Assembly (NCBI RefSeq): GCF_034555965.1
Contig: NZ_JAYDCK010000003.1
Location: 2,232,001 to 2,296,000, forward strand
Length of the DNA stretch: 64,000 bases
From: Aquicoccus sp. G2-2
Lineage (GTDB): Bacteria > Pseudomonadota > Alphaproteobacteria > Rhodobacterales > Rhodobacteraceae
Direction of reading: 5' to 3'
Part shown: positions 1 through 11,500 of the stretch, in pieces
Position numbering within the stretch: position 1 is the first letter of the stretch
Layout of the letters: every line of letters begins with the position of its first letter
The notes under the pieces: model-generated
Databases searched by the model: none
What the model was told of the DNA's origin: nothing
The model's input: only the letters and a program-made list of their open reading frames with translations
Program-made: the position numbers and the translations under genes

Positions 1-251
1 AGGGCATCGCCCGATGCAGTTTCAAATCTCGCGTATGTCATGCGTCCACAACACACAAAAACCGCTTCGTTCCCATTCCGAGGTGAACGACGCGGTGGTT
101 TTACAGAGGATCGGGGCAGCATTAGCCCGGATCGTGTCCACTACAGTCCTGATATCGGCTTCAGAGTTTCCCCTTCGCCGGATGTGGCGCGTATAGGGGG
201 AGTCGGAAGGCTTGTCAACAGACTGGCCAAGCAGTTTAATATCTGCCCGAC
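1..251. other. intergenic, no gene seen
   Basis: No convincing gene is visible. A short 6-bp inverted repeat (GCATCG CC CGATGC, 4-17) lies at the very edge and could be part of a terminator or operator of a gene outside the window. The small open frames here show no homology I recognise and no ribosome binding site. Confidence 0.4.
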
Positions 252-1091
252 CTAATCACCTCGCACGGCATTCCACGCCAATTCAAGCGCGGCGAGATCT
301 ATCCCGAAACGTTTGTGGACAAGCGCGGGAATCTCCATCGGATCATCCGCCATACGATTGGAATTATGCGGGTTCTCGTTGATCGAGGAGTCGTTTTGCC
401 CGTGCGCCCCGCGAACAAACATCGGCTGTCGGGGCCAGCACAACATCGTGACCCGTTTCCACATCCGCGCGTGATGAAAATTCAGCAGGCTTTGCGGGCT
501 GTCGCCCGGCAGGAAAATCACCAATCCCGGTGTCCAATAGCGTGCCACCACGGGCAGCACATTCACGCCATCTGCGTTGGTTTTGAGAATGAAGCCGCGA
601 TTGAAATCAAGCGCCAGCTTGCCTTCGGCCTCAAACAGCTCGCGCAGCGCGGCAAATTGCGCCCGCGTTCGGGCGACGAAGTCAACCGCCACAGCATCGT
701 CATCGTCAATCCGGAATTCGGCCACGGCAGCAACGCCTGCCTGCCGGGCCAAGCGCATCTCATCAAGGCAAACCTGCTGATGCGCCAGCCCCTCCGGCAA
801 AAAGCGCGGCACGATCTGCGGCACCCGCGCGATCAGCGCCAGAACCCGTTTACGAAAAGGTTCGGGCAACCCCTGCCCCATCACCATGATCACCGTGAAA
901 TCGGGATCGGTCTGCGCCTCAAGGCACGGGATCACCACATGTTCGAGATAAAACAGCCGCAGTTCCATCCGCTCTCGCGCATAAAGCGCGGCGCGGGTTT
1001 CTGCCAATGTTTCACCCGCATCCTTCCTGAATGCGCCCGGTGCCGCCGGGTAAGACCAGCGACAAAGCCCCAACACCTGCAATTCCTGCAT
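252..1091 (-). CDS. rhamnosyltransferase-like glycosyltransferase
   Basis: A 279-residue protein resembling the putative rhamnosyl transferase family (Pfam Rhamno_transf type). It would transfer a sugar from a nucleotide-sugar donor onto a surface glycan in the cytoplasm. The visible evidence is an N-terminal segment 'RMELRLFYLEHVVIPCL' with 'QTDPDFTVIMVMG', typical of a GT-A-like nucleotide-binding fold, and an acidic 'RIDDDDAVAVDF' motif near residue 125 that fits the metal/donor site. No signal peptide or membrane segment is seen. The start has a good ribosome binding site (AAGGGAAG). A divergent paralogue starts 134 bp upstream at 1226, which suggests gene duplication with inversion. The sugar and acceptor cannot be read from sequence. 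Confidence 0.75.
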   Translation of the reverse strand: MQELQVLGLCRWSYPAAPGAFRKDAGETLAETRAALYARERMELRLFYLEHVVIPCLEAQTDPDFTVIMVMGQGLPEPFRKRVLALIARVPQIVPRFLPEGLAHQQVCLDEMRLARQAGVAAVAEFRIDDDDAVAVDFVARTRAQFAALRELFEAEGKLALDFNRGFILKTNADGVNVLPVVARYWTPGLVIFLPGDSPQSLLNFHHARMWKRVTMLCWPRQPMFVRGAHGQNDSSINENPHNSNRMADDPMEIPALVHKRFGIDLAALELAWNAVRGD

Positions 1092-1225
1092 TCTGCTTCC
1101 CTTTTGCCTATTATCGCATTGGGCCTCACCGTCGCCCAGAAATCAATGCCACCCGGCCACACGCAATACGGCTTGCGCAGGCCGATGCGAGGATGACACT
1201 CTGCCCGCCAAAGGAGCCTTCCCAG

Positions 1226-2049
1226 ATGGACGCACAGGCCATGCAAGTTATCGGCATTTGCCGCTTCTCCTATCCGGCAATCGGCGGGTTTCAGGTCGAT
1301 CTGGGGACTCAGGAAGAGCGCATGGCCTATCTTTTCGCGCCAGACCGGATGGAAGATCGTTTCCGCCTGTTTGAAAGCTTTACACTGCCCTGCCTGCAAG
1401 CACAGACCGACCCGAATTTCACCCTGCTCGTGGTGATCGGTGACGCCATGCCCGAGCCTTGGCGCTCGCGGCTTTATGATCTTCTGCGCGATCTGCCACA
1501 GGCCATAGTTCAGGAACACCCCCGGCCCAGCACCGGCAGGTGATGAAGGACGCCATAAATTCGGTACGTGCCGAAACCGGCCTGCCTTGCCTGCAATTCC
1601 GGATGGACGACGACGATGCCGTGGCGGTGGATTTCATTGCCAAGCTGCGCATCGCAGCGGCAGGCGCGCAAGGGCTGATCAAACAGAACCGCCATGTTGG
1701 TTTCGATTTCATCCAAGGGTATATCGCCCAGCCCGGCGCGCACGGGCTTGAGGTTCGCGCGTTCAGGCAAACCCTGATCACCGCCGCGCTGGCAATATCG
1801 GTCAAACCCAACATCCCCAACTCGATCATGAATTTCAGCCACAAGAAAATTTATCAGCGGATGCCGGTCGTCTCACTCCCCGGTGAAGACATGTTCCTGC
1901 GCGGCCATTCGGAATTTAACGATTCCCGACAGGTCAGAGCGGTGCCCGCGATGGAACTAGCACCTGCCGGACCGGAGGTGGAAGCGCATATAGAGAACCG
2001 CTTCGGACTTTCGCTGGCTCAGATACGCGCGCGCTTCGCCACTGGTTGA
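1226..2049 (+). pseudogene. rhamnosyltransferase-like glycosyltransferase, frameshifted
   Basis: A paralogue of the divergent neighbour at 252-1091. It shares the 'GICRFSYPA' start, 'QTDPNFTLLVVIGDAMPEP' and the acidic 'RMDDDDAVAVDF' motif. The reading frame beginning at ATG 1226 (AAAGGAG 9 nt upstream) stops at 1543, while homology continues in the next frame from about 1522 to 2049. Inserting one C in the C5 run at 1519-1523 joins the halves into a product of about 274 residues that aligns end to end with the paralogue. As read it is broken, but a homopolymer base-calling error is at least as likely as true decay. Its 3' end overlaps the convergent transporter gene by 31 bp. A glycan-related role is inferred only from the family. 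Confidence 0.7.
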
Positions 2050-2930
2050 GCCTTGCGCCGACGCAGCCGCGCTTCGCGTAACAACGTGAAAATCCCGGTC
2101 ACAACGACGATAACCGCCCCAAGCAGCGTCAGATTGCCGGGGAAATCGCCAAACACGACATAACCGAGCAGCAGCGCCCAAAGCAGCCCGGTATAACGAA
2201 ACGGTGCGGTAAAGCTGATCTCGCCCACCCGCATTACCGCGACGGCGGAAAGATAGCCGCAAAGGATGAAGCTTGCCGCCATGACAATCAACAGAAGAGA
2301 GTGTGCCTCAAGGCCAACCCAGCCCTCACTGCCCAACACCGAACCCACGCCAGCCGCCAAGGTGACTGCCAGCGCGTTGAGCAATGCAGCCGAGATCGAC
2401 GGCACATCGCGCGATAATCGGCGCGCGGCAAGGTCACGCACGGTGATAAACCCGACCCCGAGCAAGGCATAAAGCGAAAAATAATCGAACCCTTCGGTTC
2501 CCGGCTTCACGATCAACATCACCCCGGCAAGACCAACAGCAATCGCTATCAGCCGCCGCCAACCCAGCGGTTCGGCAAGAAATAACGCCGCGGCCAGCGT
2601 TACGGTCAGCGGCAACACCTGCAAAATTGCCGTCACATTGGCGATTGGCATGTGAAACAGCGCCGTGAGATACGAAAATGTTGCGCCGACATCCGCAGCA
2701 CTTCTAAGCAGGATCAGGCGCCAATCCCGCGCCGAGATACGAAAATGAAGGGCGCGCATCTGCCGCCCGGCGAACCAGATCAGCAGGCTTGAGAGCAAGC
2801 CTCGCAGGAAAATAACCTGCATCAGTGGCACCTCTCCGGCCAACGCCTTGACGCAGACATCGTTGAAGGTGAACGCCGCCATCGAGACGATCATCAGCCC
2901 CGCGCCTTTCATATTGTCGCGCGTCTCCAT
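2019..2930 (-). CDS. DMT superfamily transporter (EamA type)
   Basis: A 303-residue inner-membrane protein with about ten hydrophobic helices in two repeated halves, as in the drug/metabolite transporter EamA family. Members export small molecules such as amino acids or nucleosides; the substrate here is unknown. The first half begins 'GLMIVSMAAFTFNDVCVKAL' with 'PLMQVIFLRGLLSSLL', and the second half has 'AAPFRYTGLLW'-like features ('FTAPFRYTGLLWALLLGY'). The C-terminus is basic ('LRRRKAQPVAKRARI') and so predicted cytoplasmic. The start at 2930 is preceded by AAGGTG. The gene is convergent with, and overlaps, the frameshifted glycosyltransferase. A second, more distant DMT gene lies at 40409-41326. 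Confidence 0.85.
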   Translation of the reverse strand: METRDNMKGAGLMIVSMAAFTFNDVCVKALAGEVPLMQVIFLRGLLSSLLIWFAGRQMRALHFRISARDWRLILLRSAADVGATFSYLTALFHMPIANVTAILQVLPLTVTLAAALFLAEPLGWRRLIAIAVGLAGVMLIVKPGTEGFDYFSLYALLGVGFITVRDLAARRLSRDVPSISAALLNALAVTLAAGVGSVLGSEGWVGLEAHSLLLIVMAASFILCGYLSAVAVMRVGEISFTAPFRYTGLLWALLLGYVVFGDFPGNLTLLGAVIVVVTGIFTLLREARLRRRKAQPVAKRARI

Positions 2931-3108
2931 TTATTCACCTTCATCAGCCTGCCAGACGCGACAGAACACCGGATCAAACCAAAAGGAAAGGCCCGGCGGC
3001 GCTGCTTTCTCTGGCACAACACGCGGAATAATGGCATCCTCGTTTGATCCTGCGCATGAATTATCGCCTCACCAACCAATGCAACCGTGCTTGGAAAGGA
3101 ACCCGACC

Positions 3109-4164
3109 GTGTTCGAAATTGATCTGAAAAGGCCTGCACTGGTGACCGGGGCAAGCGGATACGTCGCGGGCTGGATCGTCAAAGGCCTGCTTGAAGCCGG
3201 TGCGACGGTCCATGCTGCGGTGCGCGATCCGCAAAGCCAGAAGGTCGCGCCCCTCAAGACCATGGCCGAGGCGACACCGGGAACGCTTCGTCTATTCGCC
3301 GCCGATCTGCTGGATAACGGGTCATATGCCGACGCGATGAAGACGTGTGGCATCGTCTTTCACACTGCGTCACCTTTTTCCCTGAACGTGGATGATCCAC
3401 AGAAGGAACTGATTGATCCGGCCCTGCTGGGCACCCGCAACGTGTTGGAAGAGGTCAACCGCACAAGCAGCGTGACGCGTGTCGTGCTGACCAGTTCATG
3501 CGCTGCCATCTATACCGATGCGTGCGATACGACAAACGCCCCTGGCGGGCGGCTGGACGAGAGCGTCTGGAACGAAACGGCATCGCTTGATTATCAACCC
3601 TACAGCTACTCGAAGACGCTGGCGGAGAGGGAAGCCTGGAAGATCGCCAAAGCGCAATCGAGATGGGATCTGGTGGTCCTTAATCCGTCGATGGTGATGG
3701 GGCCAGCCAGCCACGGCGTGCCCAGTTCCGAAAGCTTCAACATCATGCGCCAGATTGGCAATGGCACGTTCCGCATGGGCGCGCCCCGGCTCGGGCTTGG
3801 CATGGTGGACGTGCGGGATCTGGCACAGGCGCATCTTGCCGCCGCCTATCTGCCCAAAGCGGAGGGCCGCAACATCATCTCGGCCCATGAGACCAACCTG
3901 CTGGAATTGGCCATGTGCCTTCGGGAACGGTTTGGCGCGGACTATCCCCTGCCGCGGCGCGCCCTGCCGAAATGGCTTCTGTGGCTGGCTGGCCCGAGTC
4001 AGGGGATCGAGCGGAAGTTCGTGGCGCGCAATGTGAATTTTCCTTGGCGGGCGGATAATTCGAAAGCACGCCTTTCGTTGGGATTGAGCTATCGCCCAAT
4101 GAAAGAAACGATGGAAGACATGTTTGATCAGATGGCCAAGGCGAAAGCATTTGCAAAAACCTGA
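3109..4164 (+). CDS. NAD-dependent epimerase/dehydratase (dihydroflavonol-reductase-like aldehyde reductase)
   Basis: A 351-residue extended short-chain dehydrogenase. The N-terminal Rossmann fold is shown by 'ALVTGASGYVAGWIVKGLL' (GxxGxxG), and the catalytic Tyr-x-x-x-Lys by 'YSYSKTLAE'. 'VVLTSSCAAIY' supplies the usual Ser. Such proteins reduce aldehydes or ketones with NAD(P)H, as do dihydroflavonol/cinnamoyl-CoA-reductase-like enzymes. The start chosen is GTG 3109, because GGAAAGGA ends 8 nt before it and the length then fits the family. ATG 3079 in the same frame is an alternative, and longer starts would run into the divergent transporter gene. It is monocistronic and converges on rpoC. 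The physiological substrate is not evident. Confidence 0.82.
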   Translation: MFEIDLKRPALVTGASGYVAGWIVKGLLEAGATVHAAVRDPQSQKVAPLKTMAEATPGTLRLFAADLLDNGSYADAMKTCGIVFHTASPFSLNVDDPQKELIDPALLGTRNVLEEVNRTSSVTRVVLTSSCAAIYTDACDTTNAPGGRLDESVWNETASLDYQPYSYSKTLAEREAWKIAKAQSRWDLVVLNPSMVMGPASHGVPSSESFNIMRQIGNGTFRMGAPRLGLGMVDVRDLAQAHLAAAYLPKAEGRNIISAHETNLLELAMCLRERFGADYPLPRRALPKWLLWLAGPSQGIERKFVARNVNFPWRADNSKARLSLGLSYRPMKETMEDMFDQMAKAKAFAKT

Positions 4165-4194
4165 AACCAGACACCAACGCCCAAGAGGCCCAAC

Positions 4195-4226
4195 AAAAAG
4201 CCCCCGCCGAAATCCCGGCGGGGGCT
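4195..4226 (-). terminator. Rho-independent terminator of rpoC
   Basis: An 11-bp perfect stem (AGCCCCCGCCG pairs with CGGCGGGGGCT, arms 4199-4209 and 4216-4226) with a 6-nt loop. On the minus strand it is followed directly by five U residues (A run at 4195-4199). It lies 27 bp past the rpoC stop and marks the end of the rpoBC transcript. Confidence 0.88.
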
Positions 4227-4252
4227 GATTACTTCAAGCCTTGCGAATTGGC

Positions 4253-7200
4253 TTACTCGTCGCGGCTTTCGGGTGTTTCCACCAATGTGTCAAAGTCACC
4301 ACCGCCAACGATGTCATCTTCCATCGCTGGTGCGGCCAGAGCGGCAGCCGCAGCGGCCTCCTCCCGGCGCGCTTCGATCACCACATTGTCACGGGTTTGC
4401 GCGATATGGCGAACCTTCTGCATGGCCCCACCAGTGCCCGCCGGAATGAGGCGGCCAACGATGACGTTTTCCTTCAGGCCCACGAGCTTGTCGCGCTTGC
4501 CCTGAACACTCGCCTCGGTCAGCACGCGTGTGGTTTCCTGGAACGACGCAGCCGAGATGAACGACCGGGTTTGCAAGCTCGCCTTGGTAATGCCCAGAAG
4601 AATAGGCTCGCCCCGAGCGGCGCGCCCGCCTTTGGCCAGAGCCTTCTCATTGGCCTGATCGAACTCCTGCTTATCCACATGCTCGCCTTTGAGCAGCGTG
4701 GTGTCACCGGATTCCTGGATCTCCCATTTCTGCAGCATCTGGCGCACGATCACTTCGATATGCTTGTCGTTGATCTTCACGCCTTGCAGACGATAGACAT
4801 CCTGCACCTCGTCGATCATGTAATCGGCCAGCGCCTCGACACCCATGATAGCAAGGATGTCATGCGGCGCGGGGTTGCCGTCCATGATGTAATCACCCTT
4901 CTGCACATAGTCGCCTTCCTGCACGGGAATGTGCTTGCCCTTGGGCACCATGTATTCAACGGGCTCAAGGCTGTCGTCGGCGGGTTCAATGCTGATCCGG
5001 CGCTTGTTCTTGTAGTCGCGCCCGTAACGCACATACCCGTCGATTTCCGCGATGATCGCGTGATCTTTCGGGCGGCGCGCCTCGAAAAGTTCAGCCACAC
5101 GCGGCAGACCGCCGGTGATGTCCTTCGTCTTCGCCCCTTCGCGCGGGATTCGGGCCACGATATCACCGACCTTGATTTCCTGACCTTCTTCGACGGACAG
5201 GATCGCATCGACAGACATCGGATAATGAACCGGGTTGCCCGCATCGTTGCGCACTGGCTCACCGTCCTTGTCCACGAGGATGATCTCTGGCTTGAGGTCA
5301 TTGCCACGCGGCGCGGTGCGCCAGTCGATCACGATTTTCTGCGTCATGCCGGTGGCATCATCCGTTTCGTCGCGCACGGCAATGCCGCTTACGAGGTCAA
5401 CGAATTTGGCCGTCCCGTCTTTCTCTGCAATGATCGGCAGAGTGTAGGGGTCCCATTCAAACAGCTTGTCGCCACGCGCCACCTTGTCCCCGTCCTTGAC
5501 GAACAACTTGGAACCATAGCCAAGTTTGTGGCTGGCCCGCTCGGCGCCTTCCGCATCCTTGATGATGAGCTTCATGTTACGCCCGACAACCAGCACTTCG
5601 CCGTTGGTATTCTCAAGAAGCTGGGCACTTTCGAATGCAATCGTGCCTTCCTGACTGGCTTCGAGGAAGCTTTGCTGCCCGCCTTGCGCAACGCCGCCAA
5701 TGTGGAACGTCCGCATGGTAAGCTGGGTGCCTGGCTCACCAATGGATTGCGCCGCGATGATCCCCACCGCTTCGCCGACGTTCACGCGCGTGCCGCGCGC
5801 CAGATCGCGCCCGTAACAGGTCGCACAGACGCCATCTTCGGCTTCGCAGGTCAGCGGTGAGCGGATGCGGGTCGAAACCACTCCGGCCTCGTCGATCGCA
5901 TCGGCCATACGCTCGTCAATGAGGGTGCCTCTGGTAGCGAGAACCTCATCCGTGCCCGGACGCAGAATATCATCCGCCGCAACCCGGCCAAGGATACGCT
6001 CGGCCAGCGAGGAGACAACTTCGCCATCGTTCACAGCCGCTTCGGCGGTGATCGCCTTGTCGGTGCCGCAATCAATGTCGCGCACGATGCAATCCTGCGC
6101 CACATCAACCAGACGCCGGGTCAGATAGCCCGAGTTCGCGGTTTTCAAAGCGGTATCGGAAAGCCCTTTACGCGCACCGTGGGTCGAGTTGAAGTATTCA
6201 AGAACGGTCAGACCTTCCTTGAAGTTCGAGATGATCGGCGTTTCGATGATGTCGCCGTTCGGCTTGGCCATCAGGCCCCGCATCCCGCCCAGCTGTTTCA
6301 TCTGCGTGACAGAGCCACGCGCCCCAGAGTGGGCCATCATGTAAACGCTGTTTGGCTCGGCTTCGGCCCCATCATCCTCGCGGCGATTGGCCGAAATCGT
6401 GCCCATCATTGCGTCGGTGACCTTGTCGTTGCACTTCGACCACGCATCGACAACCTTGTTGTATTTCTCACCCTGGGTGATCAGGCCATCCATGTATTGC
6501 TGTTCGAAATCCTTCACCTGATCGCGGGTTTCATCGACGATTTCCCATTTGTTATCGGGAACCACCATGTCATCCTTGCCAAATGAAATGCCCGCCTTGA
6601 AGGCTTCACGGAAGCCCATGGACATGATCTGGTCACAGAAGATAACGCTCTCTTTCTGACCGCAATAACGATAGACAGAGTCAATCACCTGCTGCACTTC
6701 TTTCTTGCGAAGCAGCCGGTTAACCAATTCGAACGGCGCTTTCGCGTTCTTCGGCAGAAGCGCACCAAGCCGCACCCGTCCGGGCGTGGTTTCAACCCGC
6801 AGCATCACGGTTTCGCCGGTTTCCGGGTCAATCTGCGGCACACGCGCGGTGATTTTCGCGTGCAGGTGAACAGCGCCGGTATCAAGCGCATATTGCACCT
6901 CGTCGATCGAGGAGAAGACCATGCCTTCGCCGGTCATGCCTTCGCGTTCGATGGTCGTGTAGTAAAGACCAAGGATCATATCCTGCGAGGGCACGATAAT
7001 CGGCGCGCCGTTGGCCGGTGACAGCACGTTGTTGGTGGACATCATCAACACGCGTGCTTCAAGCTGGGCTTCCAGCGAAAGCGGCACGTGCACAGCCATT
7101 TGGTCACCGTCGAAGTCGGCGTTGAAAGCCGAGCAAACCAGCGGATGAAGCTGAATCGCCTTGCCTTCGATCAGCACCGGCTCAAACGCCTGAATGCCAA

Positions 7201-8503
7201 GACGGTGCAGCGTCGGTGCGCGGTTCAGCATCACAGGATGTTCGCGGATTACTTCGTCGAGGATGTCCCACACTTCGGGGCGCTCTTTCTCGACCAGTTT
7301 CTTGGCCTGCTTGACGGTAGAGCTAAGCCCCTTCGCCTCAAGACGGCTGTAGATGAACGGCTTGAACAGCTCCAACGCCATCTTCTTGGGCAATCCGCAT
7401 TGGTGCAGCTTCAATTCCGGGCCGGTCACAATGACCGAACGGCCCGAAAAATCGACCCGCTTGCCCAGAAGGTTCTGCCGGAAGCGCCCCTGCTTGCCTT
7501 TCAGCATGTCGGAAAGCGATTTCAGCGGGCGCTTGTTGGCACCAGTAATCACCCGGCCACGACGGCCGTTGTCAAACAGCGCATCAACCGATTCTTGCAG
7601 CATCCGCTTCTCGTTGCGCACGATGATATCGGGCGCGCGCAGCTCGATCAGCCGCTTGAGGCGGTTGTTGCGGTTGATCACCCGGCGGTAAAGATCGTTC
7701 AGGTCAGAAGTGGCAAAACGGCCCCCATCAAGCGGCACCAGCGGGCGCAACTCGGGCGGGATTACCGGGATCACGGTCAGAACCATCCATTCCGGGCGGT
7801 TCCCGGATTCAAGGAAGCTTTCGACCACTTTCAGACGTTTGATGATCTTCTTGGGCTTCAACTCTCCAGTCGCTTCGGCCAGTTCCTCACGCAGCTTTTC
7901 GGCCTCGGATTCAAGGTCGATATGGGCCAGCATTTCACGAATTGCCTCGGCACCGATATTGGCCGTGAAGGCGTCCATGCCGTAGTGGTCCTGTGCGTCC
8001 ATGAACTCTTCTTCAGTCAGCATCTGACCATAGGAGAGATCGGTAAGGCCCGGCTCAATCACCACATAGTTCTCAAAGTAAAGCACACGCTCTAGATCGC
8101 GCAGCGTCATATCGAGCATCAGCCCGATCCGGCTGGGAAGCGATTTCAGGAACCAGATATGTGCCACGGGTGCGGCCAGTTCGATATGGCCCATGCGTTC
8201 ACGGCGCACCTTTTGCAGCGTCACTTCGACGCCGCATTTCTCGCAGACAACGCCGCGATACTTCATCCGCTTATACTTGCCGCACAGGCATTCATAATCC
8301 TTGATCGGACCGAAAATACGGGCACAGAACAGCCCATCACGCTCGGGCTTGAAAGTCCGATAGTTGATGGTTTCGGGCTTCTTGATCTCACCGTAGGACC
8401 ACGAAAGGATTCGCTCCGGCGAGGCGAGGCTCACCTTGATTTCATCAAAAATCTTGGGCGGAGTGAGCGGGTTAAACGGGTTGTTGGTCAGTTCCTGGTT
8501 CAT
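4253..8503 (-). CDS. rpoC: DNA-directed RNA polymerase subunit beta'
   Basis: The 1416-residue beta' subunit, which forms the catalytic cleft of RNA polymerase with RpoB. The N-terminal zinc site is visible as C72, C74, C87 and C90 ('[10 protein letters not shown]', 'VVCEKCG'). The active-site motif NADFDGD that binds the catalytic magnesium is intact. The second zinc cluster is present ('DIDCGTD', '[17 protein letters not shown]'). Length is normal for alphaproteobacteria. The start '[10 protein letters not shown]' follows GAGGATATC. It is separated from rpoB by 57 bp that include a small palindrome (8543-8561). Downstream there is a terminator instead of the rpsL-rpsG-fusA genes that often follow rpoC in bacteria. 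Confidence 0.98.
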   Translation of the reverse strand: MNQELTNNPFNPLTPPKIFDEIKVSLASPERILSWSYGEIKKPETINYRTFKPERDGLFCARIFGPIKDYECLCGKYKRMKYRGVVCEKCGVEVTLQKVRRERMGHIELAAPVAHIWFLKSLPSRIGLMLDMTLRDLERVLYFENYVVIEPGLTDLSYGQMLTEEEFMDAQDHYGMDAFTANIGAEAIREMLAHIDLESEAEKLREELAEATGELKPKKIIKRLKVVESFLESGNRPEWMVLTVIPVIPPELRPLVPLDGGRFATSDLNDLYRRVINRNNRLKRLIELRAPDIIVRNEKRMLQESVDALFDNGRRGRVITGANKRPLKSLSDMLKGKQGRFRQNLLGKRVDFSGRSVIVTGPELKLHQCGLPKKMALELFKPFIYSRLEAKGLSSTVKQAKKLVEKERPEVWDILDEVIREHPVMLNRAPTLHRLGIQAFEPVLIEGKAIQLHPLVCSAFNADFDGDQMAVHVPLSLEAQLEARVLMMSTNNVLSPANGAPIIVPSQDMILGLYYTTIEREGMTGEGMVFSSIDEVQYALDTGAVHLHAKITARVPQIDPETGETVMLRVETTPGRVRLGALLPKNAKAPFELVNRLLRKKEVQQVIDSVYRYCGQKESVIFCDQIMSMGFREAFKAGISFGKDDMVVPDNKWEIVDETRDQVKDFEQQYMDGLITQGEKYNKVVDAWSKCNDKVTDAMMGTISANRREDDGAEAEPNSVYMMAHSGARGSVTQMKQLGGMRGLMAKPNGDIIETPIISNFKEGLTVLEYFNSTHGARKGLSDTALKTANSGYLTRRLVDVAQDCIVRDIDCGTDKAITAEAAVNDGEVVSSLAERILGRVAADDILRPGTDEVLATRGTLIDERMADAIDEAGVVSTRIRSPLTCEAEDGVCATCYGRDLARGTRVNVGEAVGIIAAQSIGEPGTQLTMRTFHIGGVAQGGQQSFLEASQEGTIAFESAQLLENTNGEVLVVGRNMKLIIKDAEGAERASHKLGYGSKLFVKDGDKVARGDKLFEWDPYTLPIIAEKDGTAKFVDLVSGIAVRDETDDATGMTQKIVIDWRTAPRGNDLKPEIILVDKDGEPVRNDAGNPVHYPMSVDAILSVEEGQEIKVGDIVARIPREGAKTKDITGGLPRVAELFEARRPKDHAIIAEIDGYVRYGRDYKNKRRISIEPADDSLEPVEYMVPKGKHIPVQEGDYVQKGDYIMDGNPAPHDILAIMGVEALADYMIDEVQDVYRLQGVKINDKHIEVIVRQMLQKWEIQESGDTTLLKGEHVDKQEFDQANEKALAKGGRAARGEPILLGITKASLQTRSFISAASFQETTRVLTEASVQGKRDKLVGLKENVIVGRLIPAGTGGAMQKVRHIAQTRDNVVIEARREEAAAAAALAAPAMEDDIVGGGDFDTLVETPESRDE

Positions 8504-8542
8504 TTTGATATCCTCAAATCTCGTGCGTCAGAAGGGGTGTAG

Positions 8543-8561
8543 GGTGGGCAATCTGCCCACC
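8543..8561. repeat. palindrome GGTGGGCA-ATC-TGCCCACC
   Basis: An 8-bp perfect inverted repeat with a 3-nt loop, starting within the last base of the rpoB stop region and sitting in the rpoB-rpoC gap. A second copy with a compensatory base-pair change is found at 18530-18548 between rplK and nusG. It may be an RNA hairpin or a dispersed palindromic repeat. Confidence 0.55.
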
Positions 8562-11500
8562 TACTCTTCTTCCTCCGCATCCAGGAGTTCCATGTTGAGC
8601 CCGAGGCCACGGACTTCCTTGACAAGCACGTTGAACGATTCCGGCACACCGGCCTCAAAATTGTCCTCGCCCTTGACGATCGACTCATAGACTTTCGTCC
8701 GTCCGGCCACGTCATCGGATTTCACCGTCAGCATCTCTTGCAGGGTGTAGGCTGCGCCGTAAGCTTCCAAGGCCCAGACCTCCATTTCCCCGAAACGCTG
8801 CCCGCCGAACTGCGCCTTCCCGCCCAGCGGCTGCTGGGTAACAAGGCTGTATGGCCCGGTAGAGCGCGCGTGGATCTTGTCGTCCACAAGGTGATGCAGC
8901 TTGAGCAGGTACTTCATGCCCACCGTCACCGGACGCGCAAACTGCTCACCGGTGCGCCCATCATGAAGGATCGACTGCGCTGATGTATCGAAGCCTGCCC
9001 GTTTCAGCGCATCGTTGATGTCGCTTTCCTTGGCACCATCGAAGACCGGCGTTGCAATTGGCACACCGCGGGTGACGTTCTGAGCGGCTTCCACAAGCTG
9101 AGCTTCGCCCATCCCTTTGATGCCCTCTTCATAGACATCCTCACCATAGGCGTGTCCCATCGCTTCGCGCACAGGAGTCAGATCGCCAGAGCGGCGATAT
9201 TCACCCAACGCATCGTCAATCTTCAGCCCAAGGCCACGCGCGGCCCAACCCATATGGGTCTCCAAAATCTGGCCGACGTTCATCCGGCTGGGCACGCCCA
9301 ACGGGTTGAGACAGAAATCGACAGGGGTGCCATCCTCAAGGAAGGGCATATCCTCCATCGGCACAACGCGGCTGACCACGCCCTTGTTGCCGTGGCGTCC
9401 GGCCATCTTGTCGCCCGGTTGCAGCTTGCGCTTCACCGCGACGAACACCTTGACCATCTTCATCACGCCCGGCGGCAGGTCATCGCCACGGCGGACCTTC
9501 TCGACCTTGTCTTCAAAACGGGCATCAAGCGTGCGTTTCTGCACCTCGTATTGCTCGTGCAAGGCTTCGACGATCTGGGCATCCTTCTCGTCTTTGAGTG
9601 CAAGCTGCCACCACTGACCGCGGGTCAGCGTTTCCAGCAAATCCTCGGTAATCTCCGAATTGGCTTTCACGCCTTTCGGGCCTTTCACCGCCACCTTGCC
9701 CATGATCATGCCTTTCAGGCGGGCATAGATGTTACGGTCCAGAATGGCCATTTCGTCATCCCGGTCGCGGGCAAGACGTTCGACTTCCTCGCGCTCAATC
9801 TGAAGCGCGCGCTCGTCTTTTTCAACGCCGTGGCGATTAAACACGCGCACTTCCACAACCGTGCCAAAATCGCCCGGTTTGACCCGCAGCGACGTATCGC
9901 GCACGTCAGAGGCTTTCTCACCGAAGATGGCACGCAGAAGCTTTTCTTCCGGCGTCATCGGGCTTTCGCCCTTCGGTGTGATTTTCCCGACAAGGATATC
10001 ACCCGGCTCCACATCGGCACCGATATAGACGATACCCGCTTCATCGAGGTTGCGCAGGGCTTCCTCTCCAACGTTCGGGATATCGCGGGTAATCTCTTCC
10101 GGCCCGAGCTTGGTATCGCGGGCGGCAACTTCGAATTCCTCGATATGAATCGAGGTGTAAACGTCATCGCGCGAAACACGCTCGGAAATCAGGATCGAGT
10201 CTTCATAGTTGTAGCCATTCCACGGCATGAAGGCGACCATGACGTTCTTGCCAAGTGCCAGTTCGCCCAGATCGGTCGAAGGGCCATCGGCAATTACTTC
10301 GCCTTTCTGCACGGTATCGCCCACCTTCACCAGCGGACGTTGGTTGATACACGTGTTCTGGTTCGAACGCTGGAATTTGCGCATCCGGTAGATATCAACC
10401 CCCGCATCGCCCAGTTCCAGATCCGCCGTGGCACGCACAACGATCCGCTGTGCATCGACCTGGTCGATCACACCGGCGCGTTTGGCCATGATCGCCGCGC
10501 CGGAATCGCGTGCGACAATCTCTTCAATGCCGGTGCCCACGAGCGGTGCCTCTGCTTTCAGCAGGGGAACGGCCTGACGCTGCATGTTCGAGCCCATCAA
10601 GGCACGGTTCGCATCGTCATTTTCAAGGAACGGAATGAGCGAGGCCGCAACCGAAACCAACTGCTTTGGCGAAACGTCGATAAGATCAACCGTTTCACGC
10701 TGTGCCAGCTTGTAATCACCCGATTGACGCGTGCTTACCAAATCGTTGATGAACGCGCCTTTCTCGTCCAGCGTGGCATTGGCCTGCGCAACAGTGTGGC
10801 GCATTTCTTCGGTCGCCGACATATAATGCACGTCATCGGTCACCTTGCCGTCAGCAACTTTGCGGTAAGGCGTTTCGATAAAGCCGTATTTGTTCACCCG
10901 TGCAAACGTGGCCAACGAGTTGATAAGACCGATATTCGGGCCTTCCGGCGTTTCAATCGGGCACATCCGGCCATAATGGGTCGGATGCACGTCGCGCACC
11001 TCAAAGCCCGCACGTTCGCGGGTCAAGCCGCCCGGCCCAAGCGCCGAAAGGCGACGTTTGTGGGTGACTTCCGAAAGCGGGTTGGTCTGGTCCATGAACT
11101 GCGAAAGCTGGCTGGAGCCGAAGAATTCGCGCACCGCCGCCGCTGCCGGTTTGGCGTTGATCAGATCTTGCGGCATCACCGTGTCAATCTCGACCGACGA
11201 CATCCGCTCCTTGATCGCGCGTTCCATCCGCAGAAGGCCAACGCGATACTGGTTTTCCATCAACTCGCCGACCGACCGCACCCGGCGGTTGCCGAGGTGG
11301 TCGATATCATCGACATCGCCCTTACCGTCGCGCAGTTCCACCAGCGCCTTGATGCAGGCGACGATGTCTTCACGATCAAGCGTGCGCTGTGTGTCCGGCT
11401 TGTCGAGTGCCAGACGCATGTTCATCTTCACCCGGCCAACAGCCGAAAGGTCATAGCGTTCGCCGTCGAAGAACAAAGTCTCGAACAACGCAGAGGCCGC

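Noticed and set aside
2848-3108. N-terminal extension of the NAD-dependent reductase
   Set aside because: It would overlap the divergent transporter and lacks family similarity; GTG 3109 has a proper ribosome binding site.
4241-5860. A 539-codon open frame antisense to rpoC
   Set aside because: It is fully inside rpoC on the other strand, with a composition typical of an antisense shadow.
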